From Bacteroidota bacterium (GTDB taxonomy: Bacteria > Bacteroidota > Bacteroidia > Chitinophagales > UBA2359), in contig JAHDHP010000003.1 in NCBI GenBank assembly GCA_020631245.1, forward strand, positions 1 to 45,947: a stretch of 45,947 nucleotides of DNA, read 5' to 3'. Every line of letters begins with the position of its first letter. Within the stretch, counting starts at the first letter, position 1. Positions 34,005 to 43,171 of the stretch are shown one piece after another. Position numbers and translations under genes: made by a program. The notes beneath the pieces were generated by a model. That model saw nothing but the letters and a program-made list of their open reading frames with translations. It had not been told where the DNA came from and did no database searches.

Positions 34005-35801
34005 ATGGAAACGATCCAGAAAAATGCACTTACCCAAGGTGGTGAGTTTATTATCAAAGAAACAAATGCCGCTGATGTATTTATTCCAGCTGAACTTAGC
34101 GAAGAACAGCATATGATGCGTCAGGCAATGCACGATTTTATTGAGCAAGAAGTAGAGCCTCGTATAGATCTTATTGACTCTCAAAAAGATTTGAGCATTG
34201 CACCTATGCTACTAGAAAAAGCAGGTGAACTAGGCTTCTTAGCTATTGGTGTACCTGAAGAATATGGAGGAATTGAGATGGATTTCTTAACTGCTATCAG
34301 TAATAATGAAGTAGGAGGACAAGCTCATTCTATTTCTCTAGTGGTAGGTGTACAAACAAGTATCGGTATTGCTCCGATCTTACTGTATGGAAATGCCGAG
34401 CAAAAAGCAAAGTACTTACCTAAGTTAGTTTCTGCTGAATGGAAAACGTGTTATTGTTTAACAGAACCTGGTTCTGGATCTGATGCCAACTCAGCTAAAA
34501 CAAAAGCCACCCTTTCAGAAGATGGTAGCCACTATGTCATCAATGGACAGAAAATGTGGATCACCAATGCAGGATTTTCGAACATCTTTATTGTATTTGC
34601 CAAAATAGATAATGATCCTAATTTATCTGCCTTTATTATCGAAGAATCATTTGGAGGTATTACCAAAGGAGAGGAAGAAAAGAAAATGGGGATCAAGGGA
34701 TCATCAACTCGTCAAATCTTCTTTGAAAACGTAAAAGTACCCGTTGAAAACTTACTGGGAGAACGTAATAAAGGATTTAAAATAGCGGTTAACGTATTAA
34801 ATACAGGTCGAATCAAACTTGGTGTAAGTGCTGTAGGAGTTGCCAAAAAATGTATTGGTTATTCGGTCAATTATGCCAACGAGCGTATCCAATTTGGAGT
34901 ACCTATTTCTAGCTTTGGAGCTATAAAGCACAAACTAGGGCAAATGGCTACCCAAACTTATGCACAAGAATCGGCTATTTACCGTACAGCTTATAATATC
35001 GACCGTGCCTACGACCAAATGGTGGCTGATGGAATGGATCCGATTAAAGCAAAAGCCAAATGTGTAGAAGAATATGCCATTGAATGTGCGATGCTAAAAG
35101 TATATGGTTCAGAGATGCAAGGTTATGTAGTAGATGAAGGCGTACAAATTTATGGAGGGATGGGCTTCTCAGCTGAATCACCAGTTGAACGTTTATATCG
35201 TGATGCTCGTATCACTCGTATTTTTGAAGGAACAAATGAAATCAACCGTATGTTGACGGTCGATATGTTACTTCGCAAAGCGATGAAAGGAGAATTAGAC
35301 CTTTTAAGTGCAGCAAAAAAAGTAAGTGGTGAATTAATGGCTGTTCCTACTTTTGGAGATGCACCAGAAGGACCATTAGGAGCTGAAAAAGAATTGTTAG
35401 CAAAACTCAAAAAATCAGTTTTACTAGTAGCAGGAGCAGCCGTTCAACGAGTAGGAATGGCACTCAAAGAGGAGCAAGAAATCTTACTCAATGTAGCTGA
35501 TATGCTCATGCACACCTACATTCTTGAATCTACTATTTTACGTACCGAGAAACGCATTCAGCTTTATGGTGAGGAAAGTAATGATGATCAAATTGCGATG
35601 ACAAAAATCACTGCCATCGAATCAGCAGAGAAAATTGGATATGCAGCGCGTCAATCGATTTATGCATTTGCTGAAGGAGATGAACAACGAATGTTAATTC
35701 TAGGAGTGAAGCGTTTTACAAAGGTACAGCCGTATAATTTGAAAAATGCACGTCGTAAAATTGCCGACAAATTGATAGAAGCAAATACATATTGTTTCTA
35801 G
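34005..35801 (+). CDS. Acyl-CoA dehydrogenase
   Basis: The start at 34005 (METIQKNALTQGG) fits the family; the upstream in-frame ATG at 33894 would add 37 residues unlike any homologue and overlap the promoter region. The 598-residue product has the N-terminal helical domain (LSEEQHMMRQAMHDFIEQEV), the FAD-binding segments CYCLTEPGSGSDANS and MWITNAGFSNIFIVFAK, and the C-terminal catalytic region GGMGFSAESPVERLYRDARI followed by FEGTNEINR, in which Glu408 is the expected base. The extra 150 or so C-terminal residues resemble VLCAD/ACAD9-type enzymes. It performs the first step of fatty acid beta-oxidation on long-chain acyl-CoAs. The divergent TetR gene probably regulates it. Confidence 0.93.
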   Translation: METIQKNALTQGGEFIIKETNAADVFIPAELSEEQHMMRQAMHDFIEQEVEPRIDLIDSQKDLSIAPMLLEKAGELGFLAIGVPEEYGGIEMDFLTAISNNEVGGQAHSISLVVGVQTSIGIAPILLYGNAEQKAKYLPKLVSAEWKTCYCLTEPGSGSDANSAKTKATLSEDGSHYVINGQKMWITNAGFSNIFIVFAKIDNDPNLSAFIIEESFGGITKGEEEKKMGIKGSSTRQIFFENVKVPVENLLGERNKGFKIAVNVLNTGRIKLGVSAVGVAKKCIGYSVNYANERIQFGVPISSFGAIKHKLGQMATQTYAQESAIYRTAYNIDRAYDQMVADGMDPIKAKAKCVEEYAIECAMLKVYGSEMQGYVVDEGVQIYGGMGFSAESPVERLYRDARITRIFEGTNEINRMLTVDMLLRKAMKGELDLLSAAKKVSGELMAVPTFGDAPEGPLGAEKELLAKLKKSVLLVAGAAVQRVGMALKEEQEILLNVADMLMHTYILESTILRTEKRIQLYGEESNDDQIAMTKITAIESAEKIGYAARQSIYAFAEGDEQRMLILGVKRFTKVQPYNLKNARRKIADKLIEANTYCF

Positions 35802-35833
35802 TCTAAAACGCTGATTTTGTGATGAAAAAGTCA

Positions 35834-35879
35834 TATATTTGCAATACTTGTTTAAACACTAATTTCACTGTTTAAACAA
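35834..35879 (+). promoter_or_regulatory. TATATTTG element followed by a GTTTAAAC inverted repeat
   Basis: TATATTTG (35834-35841) fits the -7 promoter element. A perfect 11-bp inverted repeat, TTGTTTAAACA (35848-35858) and TGTTTAAACAA (35869-35879), lies at the likely transcript start. No T run follows, so it is not a classic terminator; it may be a regulatory site or the 5' hairpin of the next gene's leader. Confidence 0.35.
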
Positions 35880-36033
35880 ACGTTCAACATTTTGGTATTT
35901 GGTGTAGTAAGTTGATAAATACTTACTGCACCTTTCTTTTTTTAGGTGCTACATTTCCCATTCGAACCAATCACGCCAACCAAGTGTTTTTAGCACATAC
36001 CATCATTCCTTATTCGTTTTTATTCATCATTAC

Positions 36034-36447
36034 ATGCTTCCACTACTCATTGGTTCTCAAGATGTTGTGACATATATGCTCATTATGCTTAATGTCATGT
36101 TCTTCATTATCATCTTCATCTATTACATTCTTAAAATAGAGAGACGCAAAGTAAAATACGCTACTTTTATAAAAGGGACTTGGCGTCGCCAAGGTACAGG
36201 GCATGATGGTTCCCAATGGCATATTTCCTATACGTTTACAGATAAAACTTTTGAAATCAATGCGGTTCCAGATTTATATATTACAGGTAAGTACAAGATT
36301 ATCAAGGAGATAGAACAATTACTAATCATCCAGTTATTCGATGTTACTGGAACTACTGAAGATCTTCCCAAAAGCCTCCAAATAGGCGTAGATCATATTT
36401 CTAATCAACTTACTATTGATCATCGCGTATACAAAAGAACGAAATAA
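36034..36447 (+). CDS. Small membrane-anchored protein of unknown function
   Basis: The product has 137 residues. One strong transmembrane segment (about 12-34, YMLIMLNVMFFIIIFIYYIL) is followed by positive charges (KIERRKVK), so the C-terminal 100 residues probably face the cytoplasm. That part (GTWRRQGTGHDGSQWHISYTFTDKTFEI...) looks like a small beta-rich, lipocalin-like fold: GxW near the start and alternating strands. I recognise no family. It lies in a 230-bp spacer after the acyl-CoA dehydrogenase and is followed by repeat copy 6. Confidence 0.65.
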   Translation: MLPLLIGSQDVVTYMLIMLNVMFFIIIFIYYILKIERRKVKYATFIKGTWRRQGTGHDGSQWHISYTFTDKTFEINAVPDLYITGKYKIIKEIEQLLIIQLFDVTGTTEDLPKSLQIGVDHISNQLTIDHRVYKRTK

Positions 36448-36459
36448 AGTTAATTTGTT

Positions 36460-36693
36460 GGGCGTGCCCTTTCATAGTGATCGAGTGGTTGGGGACATAC
36501 GTACAGACAAGGCATGGCCTTGTCTTCAATCACACAACCACTCAATCACTATTACAGGTCAGGCTATCCGCTTGTAGTTGTCTCACACCCACTTGTTCCG
36601 CATAGTCCTAGCAGTGTCTTCCGCTGTCAGCCCTGCTAGTCCTTGCTTCACAAAGTAGCTGTTTCGTCAAGCTACCGCTACTATCCTTCACGC
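36460..36693 (+). repeat. Hairpin-bearing intergenic repeat, copy 6 (with a nested palindrome)
   Basis: It starts GGGCGTGCCC. The hairpin stem is 18 bp with one mismatch (36474-36491 with 36535-36552), and its 43-base loop contains the 21-bp palindrome AGACAAGGC-ATG-GCCTTGTCT (36505-36525). Then follow GGCTATCCGCTTGTAGTT, the inner core stem CCTAGCAG/CTGCTAG and CTACTATCCTTCACGC. The outer core stem is not evident in this copy. A degenerate GAATGA-rich tract follows (about 36700-36735). The rest of the gap to 36912 holds short hairpins (TTCAGC..GCTGAA near 36776) but no gene. Confidence 0.83.
36505..36525. repeat. Perfect 21-bp palindrome nested in repeat copy 6
   Basis: AGACAAGGC pairs with GCCTTGTCT around ATG. 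It belongs to the same palindrome type as 1697-1712 and 5118-5135, here sitting inside the loop of the copy 6 hairpin. Confidence 0.65.
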
Positions 36694-36912
36694 AAAACAA
36701 TGACTGAATTAGTGAATGAGCGAATGCCTGAATGGGCGTTACGCATTATTTTCTAGTTGCCGTCAACGACAAGTTTCAGCGGTTAGCTGAAGAACAATAT
36801 ATTTAATTATAGATGTTTTTTTCTTAAACACTTAGCTTCTACAAATGTATATCGCGAAAACGATGAAATGTGTGACGTTCAATCGTTTCATCGTTTTTCG
36901 TTCCATCGTAAA

Positions 36913-36947
36913 AAACAAAAAGCCGTAACCCTTACGGGCTACGGCTT
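36913..36947 (-). terminator. Intrinsic terminator after the coiled-coil gene
   Basis: On the minus strand AGCCGTAGCCCG pairs with GGGTTACGGCT around a short loop, followed by TTTTTGTTTTTT. It lies about 45 bp past the stop codon at 36992. Confidence 0.88.
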
Positions 36948-36991
36948 GCAAACACAATAATAGCTTTCAAAGACCTAATATGGTTAGTTAA

Positions 36992-39900
36992 CTATTTTTT
37001 CTTTTTCGCCTTAAAAAACTCTCTGGCTTGTTTCACCCACTCATCGCGTTTTACACGTCCAGGGAAAAACTCAATCGCCTCATTAACCTTCAACTCATCA
37101 TCGGCGGTAAATTTCGAAATCTGCTCGAACGTATAGATACCCAAAGCATTCAGTTTATCCTCGATATAAGGACCAATACCATTGATATCTTGTAGGTTAT
37201 CTTTATCTAGTTCAGAAGCAAAACCAATACGTCCAAAATCAATATCACCTGCTTTTTCCTGAATACGTTTAAGTGCTTCCGCTTGCTTCTGACTCTTTGC
37301 ACCTTTCTTAGCATTCGCCATAAAGCCTCTTGCTTGTTTCACCCACTGATCTCGCTTAATACGTCCAGAGAAGAATTCAATCGCATCATTCACTTTATCT
37401 TCATCCTCTGAATCGAAATTGGCGATTTGACGGAAGGTAAATATGTCAATAGTATTGAGTTTGCGCTCAATGAAAGCACCAATACCTTTAATTCTCTGTA
37501 AATCATCTTTTTCTCCTGCATTAGCAGTACCAATACGTCCAAAGTTAATAGATGATTTCTTCGATTTAATACGATTCAGTACCACATTATCTTCGCTGTC
37601 AATATCCTGACCCATTAATTTCTTTGCTTGACGTGCCCACTCATCGCGGCTAATACGTCCAGGGAAGAATTCAATCGCATCATTTACCATTTCCTCATCT
37701 TCCTCATTAAAGTTGGCAATTTGACGGAAGGTATAAATGTCAACTGCATTCAGTTTACGTTCAATGAATGGACCAATTCCCTTGATTTTTTGTAAATCAT
37801 CTTTCTCTCCTGCCTTTACCTTACCAATTCGATTAAAGTTGATATTCTTGGCTTTTTCTCTTACTCTTCTTAGAGCTTCAGCTTCCTTATCATTTACTTT
37901 AATACCTAATATTTCACGAGCTTGTCTCACCCATTCGTCGCGTTTTACACGCCCAGGGAAGAACTCAATGGCATCATTTACTTTATCCTCCATATCACCT
38001 TCTAAGTTGGCAATTTGGCGGAATTGGTAAATACCTACTGCATTCAGTTTTTCTTCAATGAATGGACCGATACCCTTAATGCGTTTTAGATCATCTTTTT
38101 CTTCTGCTTTGGCTACACCAATCTTCGCAAAATCAAGGCTCTTAGCTTTTTCACGCACTCTTCTCAACGCATCCTCTTTTTCCGCTAATTTTGATTTTGC
38201 TTTTTCTTCTGCTGCTTTCAAAGCAGAAATGCGATCTCCCATTTTGTCTTTTGCACTTTCGAGATTTTCCAACTCACCTTTTAAGTTTCCTAATTTACCT
38301 TTTGCAGCTTCTAACTCTTTTAACAAAGCGTTATACTTGGCTAGTAAATCATTGTACTCTGCTTTTGCAGCTCTTTTAGCAGCAGTATTATTGTCACGTT
38401 CACCAGATAAACTAGCAATTAGATTGGCATTGGCATCTTGTAATTCTTTTACTCGACGACCATGTGCATCAACTGTTTTAGCTAAGCCATCATATTGTCC
38501 TTTCAAATCTCCATACTCTGCTTTTGCAGCTCTCAATGCATTAGCACTATTATCTCTTTCTTTGGAAAGACTAGCAATGAGGTTGGCATTAGCATCTTGT
38601 AGTTCTTTCACTCGACGTCCATGCGCATCAACTGTTTTAGCTAAACCATTATACTGACCTTTCAAATCACCATATTCAGCTTTTGCAGCTCTTAAAGCAT
38701 TAGCACTATTATCTCTTTCTTTAGAGAGACTAGCAATGAGGTTTGCATTCGCATCTTGTAATTCAGCTACTTTGCGACCTTGTGCCTCAGAGGATTTTAC
38801 CAATCCATTATATTGAGAGTTTAAGCCATCGAAATCACCTCTCAACCCTAATAAGCTTGCATTAGTTGCTTCTTTCTCTGCGTTTAATGCATCGAATTTA
38901 GCGAGTAAGTCAGCATATGCTTTATCAGCTTCTGCTTTTTCTTCTTCGTTTATTTCTTTTTGTAAGGTAAGTGCATCACTCAGTTCCCCTTTCTTCACTT
39001 CAAGTGCTTTGAGTTGCGCTTCCATTTCAGAACGAGCAGCTAGTAAGTCTTCATATTGTTTACGTAAGCTTGCTAAGTTACCTTCTAAGTTTGCTTTCTC
39101 TTCTGCAGCAATTTCTTTTTGTACTTCAAGCTCTTCTTCTAGGCGAATACGTCCTGATTCTAGCCCTGCAATGCGGGCACTATTTTCATCACGAGTAATA
39201 CTTAGATCTGCATTTTTGCTCTTCAAGTCAGCAATCAAGGCTTCAAGTTCGCTAACTTTACGTTTGTTTTCTTCGGCTTTACTTCTTAAGTCAGCAATTA
39301 AGGCTTCAAGCTCACTAACTTTACGTTTATTTTCTTCGGCTGCAGCATTCAATTTGTCATAGCGTTCTTGTAAGCCAGCCAATAACGTTTCTAAACCAGC
39401 TTTTTCTTCCGCAGCAATTTCTTTTTGTAAGGTCAATTCATCTTTTAATTCACCATTTGCCGCTTCTAAAGCAACAATTCGTAAGCCTCCAGCTTCCTCT
39501 TTAGCTTGTAAATCACCAAATTGGAGATTCAAGCTATCAAGAGATTGTCCTAATTTGTTTTTCTCTTCTCCTAGAGTCGCTATTTTTTGATTAGCTGCTT
39601 CATTAGCAGCAGCTAAAGCATCATATTTCTTTTGAAGATCCCCTAAAGCTGCTTCTAAACGAGCTTTATCTTCTACTGCGATTTCTTTTTGTAAAGTCAA
39701 ATCATCAGATAATAGACCATTCATATCTTGTAGTTCTACCAAACGTAGACTGGTTCCCTCTCTAGCATCGAGGAGCGTATCATAGTTGACTTGTAAATCA
39801 ACTAATCTAGCACTACTTTCTTCACGAGCCGCAAGTAAAGCATCGTATTTGGCTTGTAAATCAGATAATAAACCATCTAAACGAGCCTTTTCTTCCGCAG

Positions 39901-41356
39901 CAATTTCTTTTTGTAAAGCTAAGTCATCTGATAAGTTACCATTGATATTTTGTAGTTCTACTAAGCGCAAACTAGTACCTTCTCTAGCATCAAGTAAAGA
40001 ATCATAATTAACTTGTAGATCAACTAATCGAGCACTACTTTCTTCACGAGCCGCAAGTAAAGCATCGTATTTGGCTTGTAAATCAGATAATAAACCATCT
40101 AAACGAGCCTTTTCTTCCGCAGCAATTTCTTTTTGTAAAGCTAAATCATCTGATAATCCCTCATTCAAATTCTGTAGTTCAACGATACGAGCACTACTTT
40201 CTTCACGTGCGGCTACTAATGCATCATATTGTTTTCTTAAGTCTGCTAACTCCGCATTCAAACGATCTCTTTCTGCACTTGCATCGGCTTTCAATGCTGC
40301 TAATGCTGCTTCTAGTTCGGCAATTTGTGCATCGCCAGCACTACTTTTAGATTGTAAGTCATCAAAGTTACCTTGTAATAAGGATAATTGGTTGGCAGAA
40401 TCTGTTTTGAAACTATCAAAGTTTAAGTTCAGTTGATTCTTTTCCTCTGTAAGATTATTAATCAATCCACTTCTATTTTCTAACTCTCCTTCGGCCTCTT
40501 CTAATTTTAATAAAAGTAAACGATATCGCTCATCAGCATCAGCTTTCGCTTGGTTGGCATTTGCATTTGCATCTTCTAAGTCTTTTCCTAATGTTCTAAT
40601 AGTAGCCTCAAGTCCATCAATTTTATCACCTTTTGCATTGGCATCCAATTGTAAGGTATCAAAGTTACCTTGTAAGGATAATAATTGATCTGCTTTTGCT
40701 TGTAAATCATTAGCTGATTGAGCTTGTAAATCGGCTAGTTCTTGTTGTAGCTTAGCTAATAAAGCTTCTAATTCAGCAATACGTGCATCCTTTTCAGCAG
40801 TAAGTTGTTTTTCTTTATCTAATTCAGCTTTAAGAGCCTCAATTTGTGCATTTAAGTCTGCTCTTAATTTATCGAGTTCTGCTTTTAAACCTGCATTATC
40901 TTTCTTCAGACGTTCTATCGTATTATCGCTTTCTTTTTTGGCAGCGACTAAACTTTCATAATCTGTTTTTAATTTTGCATAGTTTCCTTTCCAGTCATCT
41001 AATTCCGTTTGAGCAGAACGTTTATAGTTTTCAAAAGATATATTTAAGGCATCTCTGTCAGCGACTAATTGATTATGGTCAGCAGTCAGCCCATTATATT
41101 TAGAGTATATACCATCATATTCTAGTTGAAGTGCATCACGATCACCTTTAAGACTTAGGTGTTTGTTTTCTAGTGAGCTAAAATTATTGACAGATAAATC
41201 GTAGTCACCTTGTAATTTATTATAAGCATTTAGTTGATTATCATAATCGCCTTTTAGACGACGCCATTTTGAGTTCCAAATGATCCAGCCGATCCAAAGT
41301 CCGAGGAGTGCACCCAAGAGAGGCAACAACCAAGGAAGAATATAACACCACGACAT
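36992..41356 (-). CDS. Membrane-anchored giant coiled-coil protein with four C-terminal helix-hairpin-helix modules
   Basis: The product has 1454 residues. One N-terminal transmembrane segment (about 5-28, ILPWLLPLLGALLGLWIGWI) is followed by basic residues (SKWRRLK), so by the positive-inside rule the bulk is probably cytoplasmic. Residues about 35-1100 are almost unbroken coiled coil, including near-identical internal repeats of about 74 and 53 residues. The last 350 residues carry four copies of a module of about 85 residues, each with a KGIGPFIE..LNA.GIYTFRQIA core (helix-hairpin-helix, GIG) and FFPGR..RDEWV.QAR. Such motifs bind DNA without sequence preference in other proteins. It follows the OmpA-fold gene by 74 bp, evidently one operon. 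A structural or tethering role is inferred; the function is unknown. Confidence 0.82.
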   Translation of the reverse strand: MSWCYILPWLLPLLGALLGLWIGWIIWNSKWRRLKGDYDNQLNAYNKLQGDYDLSVNNFSSLENKHLSLKGDRDALQLEYDGIYSKYNGLTADHNQLVADRDALNISFENYKRSAQTELDDWKGNYAKLKTDYESLVAAKKESDNTIERLKKDNAGLKAELDKLRADLNAQIEALKAELDKEKQLTAEKDARIAELEALLAKLQQELADLQAQSANDLQAKADQLLSLQGNFDTLQLDANAKGDKIDGLEATIRTLGKDLEDANANANQAKADADERYRLLLLKLEEAEGELENRSGLINNLTEEKNQLNLNFDSFKTDSANQLSLLQGNFDDLQSKSSAGDAQIAELEAALAALKADASAERDRLNAELADLRKQYDALVAAREESSARIVELQNLNEGLSDDLALQKEIAAEEKARLDGLLSDLQAKYDALLAAREESSARLVDLQVNYDSLLDAREGTSLRLVELQNINGNLSDDLALQKEIAAEEKARLDGLLSDLQAKYDALLAAREESSARLVDLQVNYDTLLDAREGTSLRLVELQDMNGLLSDDLTLQKEIAVEDKARLEAALGDLQKKYDALAAANEAANQKIATLGEEKNKLGQSLDSLNLQFGDLQAKEEAGGLRIVALEAANGELKDELTLQKEIAAEEKAGLETLLAGLQERYDKLNAAAEENKRKVSELEALIADLRSKAEENKRKVSELEALIADLKSKNADLSITRDENSARIAGLESGRIRLEEELEVQKEIAAEEKANLEGNLASLRKQYEDLLAARSEMEAQLKALEVKKGELSDALTLQKEINEEEKAEADKAYADLLAKFDALNAEKEATNASLLGLRGDFDGLNSQYNGLVKSSEAQGRKVAELQDANANLIASLSKERDNSANALRAAKAEYGDLKGQYNGLAKTVDAHGRRVKELQDANANLIASLSKERDNSANALRAAKAEYGDLKGQYDGLAKTVDAHGRRVKELQDANANLIASLSGERDNNTAAKRAAKAEYNDLLAKYNALLKELEAAKGKLGNLKGELENLESAKDKMGDRISALKAAEEKAKSKLAEKEDALRRVREKAKSLDFAKIGVAKAEEKDDLKRIKGIGPFIEEKLNAVGIYQFRQIANLEGDMEDKVNDAIEFFPGRVKRDEWVRQAREILGIKVNDKEAEALRRVREKAKNINFNRIGKVKAGEKDDLQKIKGIGPFIERKLNAVDIYTFRQIANFNEEDEEMVNDAIEFFPGRISRDEWARQAKKLMGQDIDSEDNVVLNRIKSKKSSINFGRIGTANAGEKDDLQRIKGIGAFIERKLNTIDIFTFRQIANFDSEDEDKVNDAIEFFSGRIKRDQWVKQARGFMANAKKGAKSQKQAEALKRIQEKAGDIDFGRIGFASELDKDNLQDINGIGPYIEDKLNALGIYTFEQISKFTADDELKVNEAIEFFPGRVKRDEWVKQAREFFKAKKKK

Positions 41357-41430
41357 ATAAAGAATATTTATTAGGATTAAAGAATATTGTTTTGTCTGTT
41401 GAACAGGAGAATAAATATATTATTGAAAGG

Positions 41431-42750
41431 CTATTTCACAACCCTCACTTCTACTCGTCTATTTTTAGCTCTACCAGCGTCGGTATTATTGTCAGCAATT
41501 GGCTTTACTTCTCCTTCTGAGTTAGATCGGATTTTTTGACCATTTACTCCATTCCGCACTAAATAACTTTTTGCAAAATCAGCTCTACCTTGTCCTAGCT
41601 GTTTGTTTTTGGCAGCATCTCCGACATTATCTGTGTGCCCTGTTGCTTGAATTTTAGCACTCGGTACTTTTTCGATATACTCGATCATTTGTGTAAACTT
41701 CTTCTGCTGAGCACCTGTTAGGTTGAGGTTACTAGCGTTGGTTTGGAAGTTTAGGATAATTGGTTCTACGACTAATTTTTCCAATTCTTTCAAACGTTGA
41801 TCATCAGCTCCTTTATTGGCAACAGGCATAGCACTAAAACGGTAATTTATACCTCCTTTCATGGCATCATCAGTAAAGACTAGATTATCTAATTTTTGAT
41901 CTTTTACTATAATCTGATTCGTCTTAGCTCCCATTCTTACTAGTTGGCTTTTTACATTGTTTCCTCTTGCCAAACCTAGTGTTTCATAGATACTCTTATT
42001 AGCTTCATCGCCTTTATATAAACCTGTTACCGTTAATAGTCTTTCTGGATTATTGTTCAGATAGCTTACTACTTCTTGGTATGATTTATTGACTGGAGCA
42101 GGAATCGGTTTTTCAAACTCGAAAGAAGATTTCTTAAAGGTAAGGTTATCGGCTGCATTGGTATTGAACTTTGCAGCATCAGCAATGACTAAGCGAGCAG
42201 ATGGTGCAGCTGCTGGAGCAGGTTTGCCTGCAAATCCGAACTTAACTCCATCATATAATAGCTTATCTGGAAAGTCTAAATTGTTGTTTAAAAGTTCTTT
42301 CGTATTAATTTGATCAGCAGTAGCACCTAGAGCTACTAACTTATCTTTAATAGCATTGGCACGAGCCAGTCCTAAGTTTGGAAATTGCCCTTGATACTTT
42401 TCACTAGCAGCATATAATCCAGTAACGGTTAATATTCGACCTGGATTTCCTTTTAGGTAAGTAGCTAATTTAGAAAAAGCATCATTAGTAGGTTGCGGGA
42501 TATTGGGTCGAAAACCATCTTGGGGAAAGGTAAAGTTGTCATCCGAGCTTGCAATTATTGATTTATCCCTAATTACTAATGGATTAATCTGGTTGGCAGT
42601 AGTAGCAGTGACCGCAGCGGTGGTGGTAGCGGCAGTGGCGGCTCCAGAAGAACCTGCTGCTACAACTCCACAACACTGGGTAATCCATAACCACGTACCA
42701 ACTACAATTAATGCAATTAGTAGTAGAATGGGTAACCATATGTTCCTCAT
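41431..42750 (-). CDS. Membrane-anchored protein with three tandem OmpA-fold domains
   Basis: The product has 439 residues. An N-terminal transmembrane segment (about 4-24) is followed by two Cys and an Ala/Thr-rich linker (about 30-55). Two diverged repeats of about 120 residues follow (about 70-180 and 200-310), each with LTVTGLY, a LGLAR helix and a D.L.F end, as in degenerate OmpA C-terminal domains. The last domain (about 328-439) is a standard OmpA/Pal-like one: ILNFQTNASNLN, ATGHTDNVGDAAKN and AGRAKNRRVEVRVV, with the Asp and Arg that bind meso-diaminopimelate of peptidoglycan. It therefore probably links a membrane to the cell wall. It is the first gene of the operon with the coiled-coil protein. 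Confidence 0.85.
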   Translation of the reverse strand: MRNIWLPILLLIALIVVGTWLWITQCCGVVAAGSSGAATAATTTAAVTATTANQINPLVIRDKSIIASSDDNFTFPQDGFRPNIPQPTNDAFSKLATYLKGNPGRILTVTGLYAASEKYQGQFPNLGLARANAIKDKLVALGATADQINTKELLNNNLDFPDKLLYDGVKFGFAGKPAPAAAPSARLVIADAAKFNTNAADNLTFKKSSFEFEKPIPAPVNKSYQEVVSYLNNNPERLLTVTGLYKGDEANKSIYETLGLARGNNVKSQLVRMGAKTNQIIVKDQKLDNLVFTDDAMKGGINYRFSAMPVANKGADDQRLKELEKLVVEPIILNFQTNASNLNLTGAQQKKFTQMIEYIEKVPSAKIQATGHTDNVGDAAKNKQLGQGRADFAKSYLVRNGVNGQKIRSNSEGEVKPIADNNTDAGRAKNRRVEVRVVK

Positions 42751-43171
42751 TGAAATACTATTTGAAAGGTTTGCAAAAAAATGGAAAAGCCAAATAAATG
42801 GATAGAAAGAGACAGTGTTTATAATCTGTTTAGTAGGACGAGGTGATTATTGATGCGTCACGAAAAGGTAATCACTGTTCTACGTGCAAATATCAAATAT
42901 GCGAAATAGATAAACTATATCAAGCTATTTCATAGTAGGTTCGGTTGGTAGATCTTTTATCACAAAGTGTGCACTTTTTTTAAAAAAAATATCACCTTTA
43001 GATTTTATCGAAGCAACCTAAAAATAAATGGAGATAAACACATACAAATACCTATGTGAGATGTACACTTACTACTTCAAGTAGCACACTTAAATAAAGC
43101 TCCTTTATTTGAGTTGATAGATCACATACATTTGGCAATAATTCAATCACAAATAATTAAAACCATTTGTT
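42751..43171. other. Intergenic gap without recognised gene
   Basis: This 421-bp gap separates the divergent OmpA-fold and TonB-like genes and must hold promoters for both. I see no long ORF, RNA gene, repeat copy or convincing hairpin in it; it is AT-rich throughout. Confidence 0.5.

Noticed and set aside
39009-40436. Several long plus-strand ORFs opposite the coiled-coil gene, rich in Ser and Ala
   Set aside because: They are antisense shadows created by the repetitive codon pattern of the coiled coil; they have no start signals or family features.
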